In this document: one piece after another, positions 61,447-64,000 of the stretch
Position numbering within the stretch: the first letter of the stretch is position 1
Layout of the letters: each line of letters begins with the position of its first letter
Origin: Clostridiaceae bacterium
GTDB taxonomy: Bacteria > Bacillota > Clostridia > DSM-8532
Direction: 5' to 3'
Assembly: GCA_012719545.1 (NCBI GenBank)
Contig: JAAYAD010000088.1
Span: forward strand, 1-64,000
DNA: 64,000 nucleotides
Position numbers and translations under genes: made by a program
The notes under the pieces: generated by a model
Told to the model about the DNA's origin: nothing
Seen by the model: only the letters and a program-made list of their open reading frames with translations
The model's database searches: none

Positions 61447-62493
61447 TCAGCTTTTCATCCCTATTATATAATTTTTTATATTATCTTCTGATAGTTTATA
61501 TCGTACGCCTTCAATAATTGATATAATGTTGGACAATTCGACCTCTTTAAGCCTTAAATACGAAACCACACAGGCTATTGAAAAGGGATTTGTCCGAAAG
61601 CGCTTTCTGTGTATTTGGTACATAAATTCCGAATAGCTTTGCTCAAAGAACTTATTTCCCTTATCAAAGAGAAAAGCATAAGGAGTTGCTTTTACAGCAC
61701 TTATAAACTCATCAAAATTTCTGGCTTTAATCATTGCGTCTATTGCTGCCTTGTTAAGCTTATATATCAAAGGCAGAGTATAGCTTTTGATTACTTCGTT
61801 GTCCATATTGTAAAAGGTCTTGCTTCTGTAAATCCAGAAAATATTAAAGATATCACTTTCAAGACCTGCATATTCCCTTATTAACTTACGATCATTGGAA
61901 TCTTTCAGCTTTTTGTATTCGTCATGGACAGTTCTGAGATAGAAAAGATCAAGGGCCATTTCCATGCTGAAAAGGCGTGTTTCATTATCTTCATGGGCAA
62001 AGGGTCTAAGGACGTTATAATATTCGGTTCCCTTAAGCTCATTTATGAACTGTTCAAGATCCTTTGCCATGGCAAGCTTTGACAAGTCAAGGTTGTCGTA
62101 TTTGATATTGAGAATACGGGAATCTCCTAAAACCAAACCGGCGTTACCGCCGGCCTCAAATATTCTGAATATGATTTTTAAGCTCTCTATTTCAACCTTG
62201 GTGAACATTAGATGAATGAACTTTTTGATTTGTCCATTAGTGAATTTGGCAAGTTTTATATAGTCGTTGACCAGATCCTGCTTTAAGATGTTCTCAAGAC
62301 TTCCTCTATGGATTTCATTTTCATCCACGTCAGAAAGTACAGCTTTAAAATGGGTATTATGCTTAAGATAAGACACAATATCACTGACTGTCTTTTTATG
62401 TATTAATTCCCTATAATCATCCATATCAAGGAGCCTGCCGTACATGGCTCTTGTCTTGCTTGAAACGGCTCCGTATTTTATAACGTTAAGCAT
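61447..62493 (-). CDS. V/A-type ATPase subunit C (AC39)
   Basis: 348 aa, all helical: MLNVIKYGAVSSKTRAMYGRLL, SLENILKQDLVNDYIKLAKF, IHLMFTKVEIESLKIIFRI. ATG 62493 follows GGGCGGTGACATA, replacing a longer frame that overlaps subunit H. Joins the rotor stalk to the K ring. Confidence 0.93.
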   Translation of the reverse strand: MLNVIKYGAVSSKTRAMYGRLLDMDDYRELIHKKTVSDIVSYLKHNTHFKAVLSDVDENEIHRGSLENILKQDLVNDYIKLAKFTNGQIKKFIHLMFTKVEIESLKIIFRIFEAGGNAGLVLGDSRILNIKYDNLDLSKLAMAKDLEQFINELKGTEYYNVLRPFAHEDNETRLFSMEMALDLFYLRTVHDEYKKLKDSNDRKLIREYAGLESDIFNIFWIYRSKTFYNMDNEVIKSYTLPLIYKLNKAAIDAMIKARNFDEFISAVKATPYAFLFDKGNKFFEQSYSEFMYQIHRKRFRTNPFSIACVVSYLRLKEVELSNIISIIEGVRYKLSEDNIKNYIIGMKS

Positions 62494-62497
62494 TATG

Positions 62498-62809
62498 TCA
62501 CCGCCCAATAATCCGGGTGAATATCTGGTTTTCCCACTGCTCACGGTTTTTATTGTATGTTTCTTCAAGCATCTTCAATTTCTGAGTTCTGCTTTCGTTA
62601 ATCTGGTTTATCTTCTCCTCTGCATCCCTTTCGTTTCTTAGCCTTAATTCCTCTATCTTGTGCTCCGACATCTCCAAAATATTTGATTTTAAGTTCTCTA
62701 TTTCATTGCGGGTTGCCTTATACATATTTTCTTTTTCAGCAATGCCTTCAGCAACAAGGCTTTGGGCCTGATGCTCAATTTCTATGATTTTTTTGAGCAA
62801 TTCTTCCAT
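62498..62809 (-). CDS. V/A-type ATPase subunit H (peripheral-stalk coiled coil)
   Basis: 103 aa, almost entirely coiled coil (MEELLKKIIEIEHQAQSLVA EGIAEKENMYKATRNEIENL). ATG 62809 follows GGCGGTGATAGA. The H/G-type partner of subunit E. First gene of the operon; next gene 4 nt away. Confidence 0.85.
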   Translation of the reverse strand: MEELLKKIIEIEHQAQSLVAEGIAEKENMYKATRNEIENLKSNILEMSEHKIEELRLRNERDAEEKINQINESRTQKLKMLEETYNKNREQWENQIFTRIIGR

Positions 62810-62870
62810 TCTATCACCGCCCGTGGTAAGATGCATATGCGGGGTATTTGAAAAATGAATCATAAAATTA

Positions 62871-62899
62871 GTTATATACCAAGCAAAAAATTATTTCAA
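62871..62899 (-). promoter_or_regulatory. ATPase operon promoter
   Basis: TTGAAA (62899-62894), 17-bp spacer, TATAAC (62876-62871), ~60 nt before subunit H. The 63.0-kb argD promoter is divergent. Confidence 0.7.
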
Positions 62900-63000
62900 C
62901 AACTATATTTTTCAATTTAGAGGCGTTTTATAAAATTTTTTTAGATAAAACATATAAATACGCTGACTTATACGAGCAAACTAATAAATGCTGATTATTA

Positions 63001-63029
63001 TTGCATAATTATGCAAACAAGTGTATAAT
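63001..63029 (+). promoter_or_regulatory. argD promoter with palindromic ARG box
   Basis: TTGCATAATTATGCAA (63001-63016) is a perfect 16-bp palindrome matching ArgR boxes (TGCATAATTATGCA); its first six bases are the -35 (TTGCAT), 17 bp before TATAAT (63024-63029). Confidence 0.85.
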
Positions 63030-63052
63030 TATTAAGCCAGGAGGTGTTTATT

Positions 63053-64000
63053 ATGACTCTTAACGATATCATTGCATTGGATAAGAAATATTTTATGAAT
63101 ACCTTTGGGGACAGGCTGCCTGTATGCTTTGTCAGAGGCAAAGGCATGAAGCTTTGGGATACAAACGGGAAGGAATACAACGACTTCCTGGCAGGAATTG
63201 CGGTAAGTGCTTTGGGACATTCCCACCCGGCTCTGGTCAATGCCATAGTTGAGCAGGCACAGAAATTTATCCACTGCTCTAACTATTATTATATTGAATC
63301 CCAGGCAAAGCTCGCTCAGCTGATTGTTGAAAACTCATGCTGTGACAGGGTGTTTTTTGCAAACAGCGGGGCTGAGGCAAATGAAGGAGCAATTAAGCTT
63401 GCACGTCTTTATTTCAGGAAGAAAGGCCAACCTGAGAAATTTGAAATAATTACTCTTGAAAAGTCTTTCCATGGAAGAACCTTAGCCACATTGGCTGCAA
63501 CCGGCCAGGACAAATACCAGAAAAACTACAGTCCTCTCACACCTAAATTTTTAAGTGTTCCAAATAATGATATAAAGGCCCTTGAAGAGGCTATAAGCGA
63601 ATATACCTGCGCTGTAATGCTTGAGCCCATTCAGGGAGAAAGCGGAGTCAACCCCACAAATGTTGACTATATCAGGCAGGTTCGCGAATTGTGCAACAGA
63701 AAAGGCATCCTCCTGATTTTTGATGAAGTACAGTGCGGTCTTGGAAGGACTGGCAAGTTATTTGCCTATGAGCATTATGGCGTCGAACCTGATATTTTCA
63801 CCCTTGCAAAGGCTCTTGGAGGCGGCTTCCCAATCGGCGCCCTGTGCGCAAAGGAACCCTATGCAAGTGCTTTTGCTCCGGGAGATCACGGTTCAACCTT
63901 CGGCGGAAATCCACTGGCTTGTAATACGGCTTTTGCTGTACTTTCAACAATCATCAATGACAACTTGAGCAAAAACTCCGCTGTAATGGGCGATTATTTC
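63053..64000 (+). CDS. argD: Acetylornithine aminotransferase, cut by window end
   Basis: 316 codons visible, open at the right edge. MTLNDIIALDKKYFMNTFGD, RVFFANSGAEANEGAIKLAR, ILLIFDEVQCGLGRTGKLFA, and the PLP Lys in TLAKALGGGFPIGA. Makes N-acetylornithine. ATG 63053 follows AGGAGGTG. Shares ARG-box control with argF. Confidence 0.96.
   Translation, partial: MTLNDIIALDKKYFMNTFGDRLPVCFVRGKGMKLWDTNGKEYNDFLAGIAVSALGHSHPALVNAIVEQAQKFIHCSNYYYIESQAKLAQLIVENSCCDRVFFANSGAEANEGAIKLARLYFRKKGQPEKFEIITLEKSFHGRTLATLAATGQDKYQKNYSPLTPKFLSVPNNDIKALEEAISEYTCAVMLEPIQGESGVNPTNVDYIRQVRELCNRKGILLIFDEVQCGLGRTGKLFAYEHYGVEPDIFTLAKALGGGFPIGALCAKEPYASAFAPGDHGSTFGGNPLACNTAFAVLSTIINDNLSKNSAVMGDYF

Noticed and set aside
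1-64000. CRISPR arrays, tRNA genes, rRNA and insertion sequences
   Set aside because: No regularly spaced repeats, tRNA-like T-arm or transposase frames were seen by eye; a tRNAscan or CRISPR search would settle it.

Overview
The window looks like a chromosome segment of an anaerobic, endospore-forming, motile member of the Clostridia, with a prophage-type integrative element filling the first ~12.6 kb. Evidence for this host: strong AGGAGG ribosome sites, a small acid-soluble spore protein, a YtxC-type sporulation protein, motAB with a sigma-D type promoter, a long Gram-positive SRP RNA, a T-box leader, an OLE RNA/OapA locus, and a V/A-type ATPase operon. The gene set resembles thermophilic or cellulolytic clostridia (Acetivibrio/Ruminiclostridium-like), but the exact genus is an inference.

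Region 1 (1-12.67 kb), mobile element. On the minus strand lie a chain of tiny overlapping ORFs, a DUF1599 protein, a replication initiator, a sigma-like regulator, SSB and small early genes. At ~5.1 kb is a cI/cro-like switch: divergent XRE regulators around four ACAAC-N5-GTTGT operators. On the plus strand follow the repressor, a cargo block of poorly known genes (DUF6414-like, a Cys-rich protein, a TerB-BRCT protein, a DUF4365 nuclease-like/OB-fold pair) with three copies of a hairpin/U-tract repeat, an ImmA-type metalloprotease and a large serine recombinase. The element continues to the left. A decapitated peroxiredoxin at 13.2-13.4 kb may mark its right-hand target.

Region 2 (13.4-30.3 kb), minus-strand housekeeping: rlmB, mrnC, a membrane protein, leuS, rsfS, a methyltransferase, a CPBP protease, then the OLE neighbourhood read as nusB-xseA-xseB-ispA-DUF212-OLE RNA-oapA-dxs-tlyA, preceded by a spore-protein gene, a methyltransferase and a CtpA protease.

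Region 3 (30.6-39.1 kb): cell-division ABC module ftsEX with its M23 hydrolase, a CdaR/PucR-type regulator, ytxC, a clostridial DUF6873-type gene, a PC4/YdbC protein, a DUF378 protein and motAB.

Region 4 (39.3-53.7 kb): argF plus a GNAT gene under an ARG-box promoter, a DUF2089 regulator pair, a frameshifted GNAT, split transketolase, a YitT protein, rpmE, rho with a very long disordered insert, dnaX, SRP RNA, and an HTH-cupin regulator/acyl-CoA synthetase operon. That operon sits behind a T-box that reads as tRNA-Ile responsive, the most intriguing regulatory linkage in the window.

Region 5 (54-64 kb): the nine-gene V/A-type ATPase operon (H-C-I-K-F-E-A-B-D) and, divergently, argD with a second ARG-box promoter, cut by the window end.
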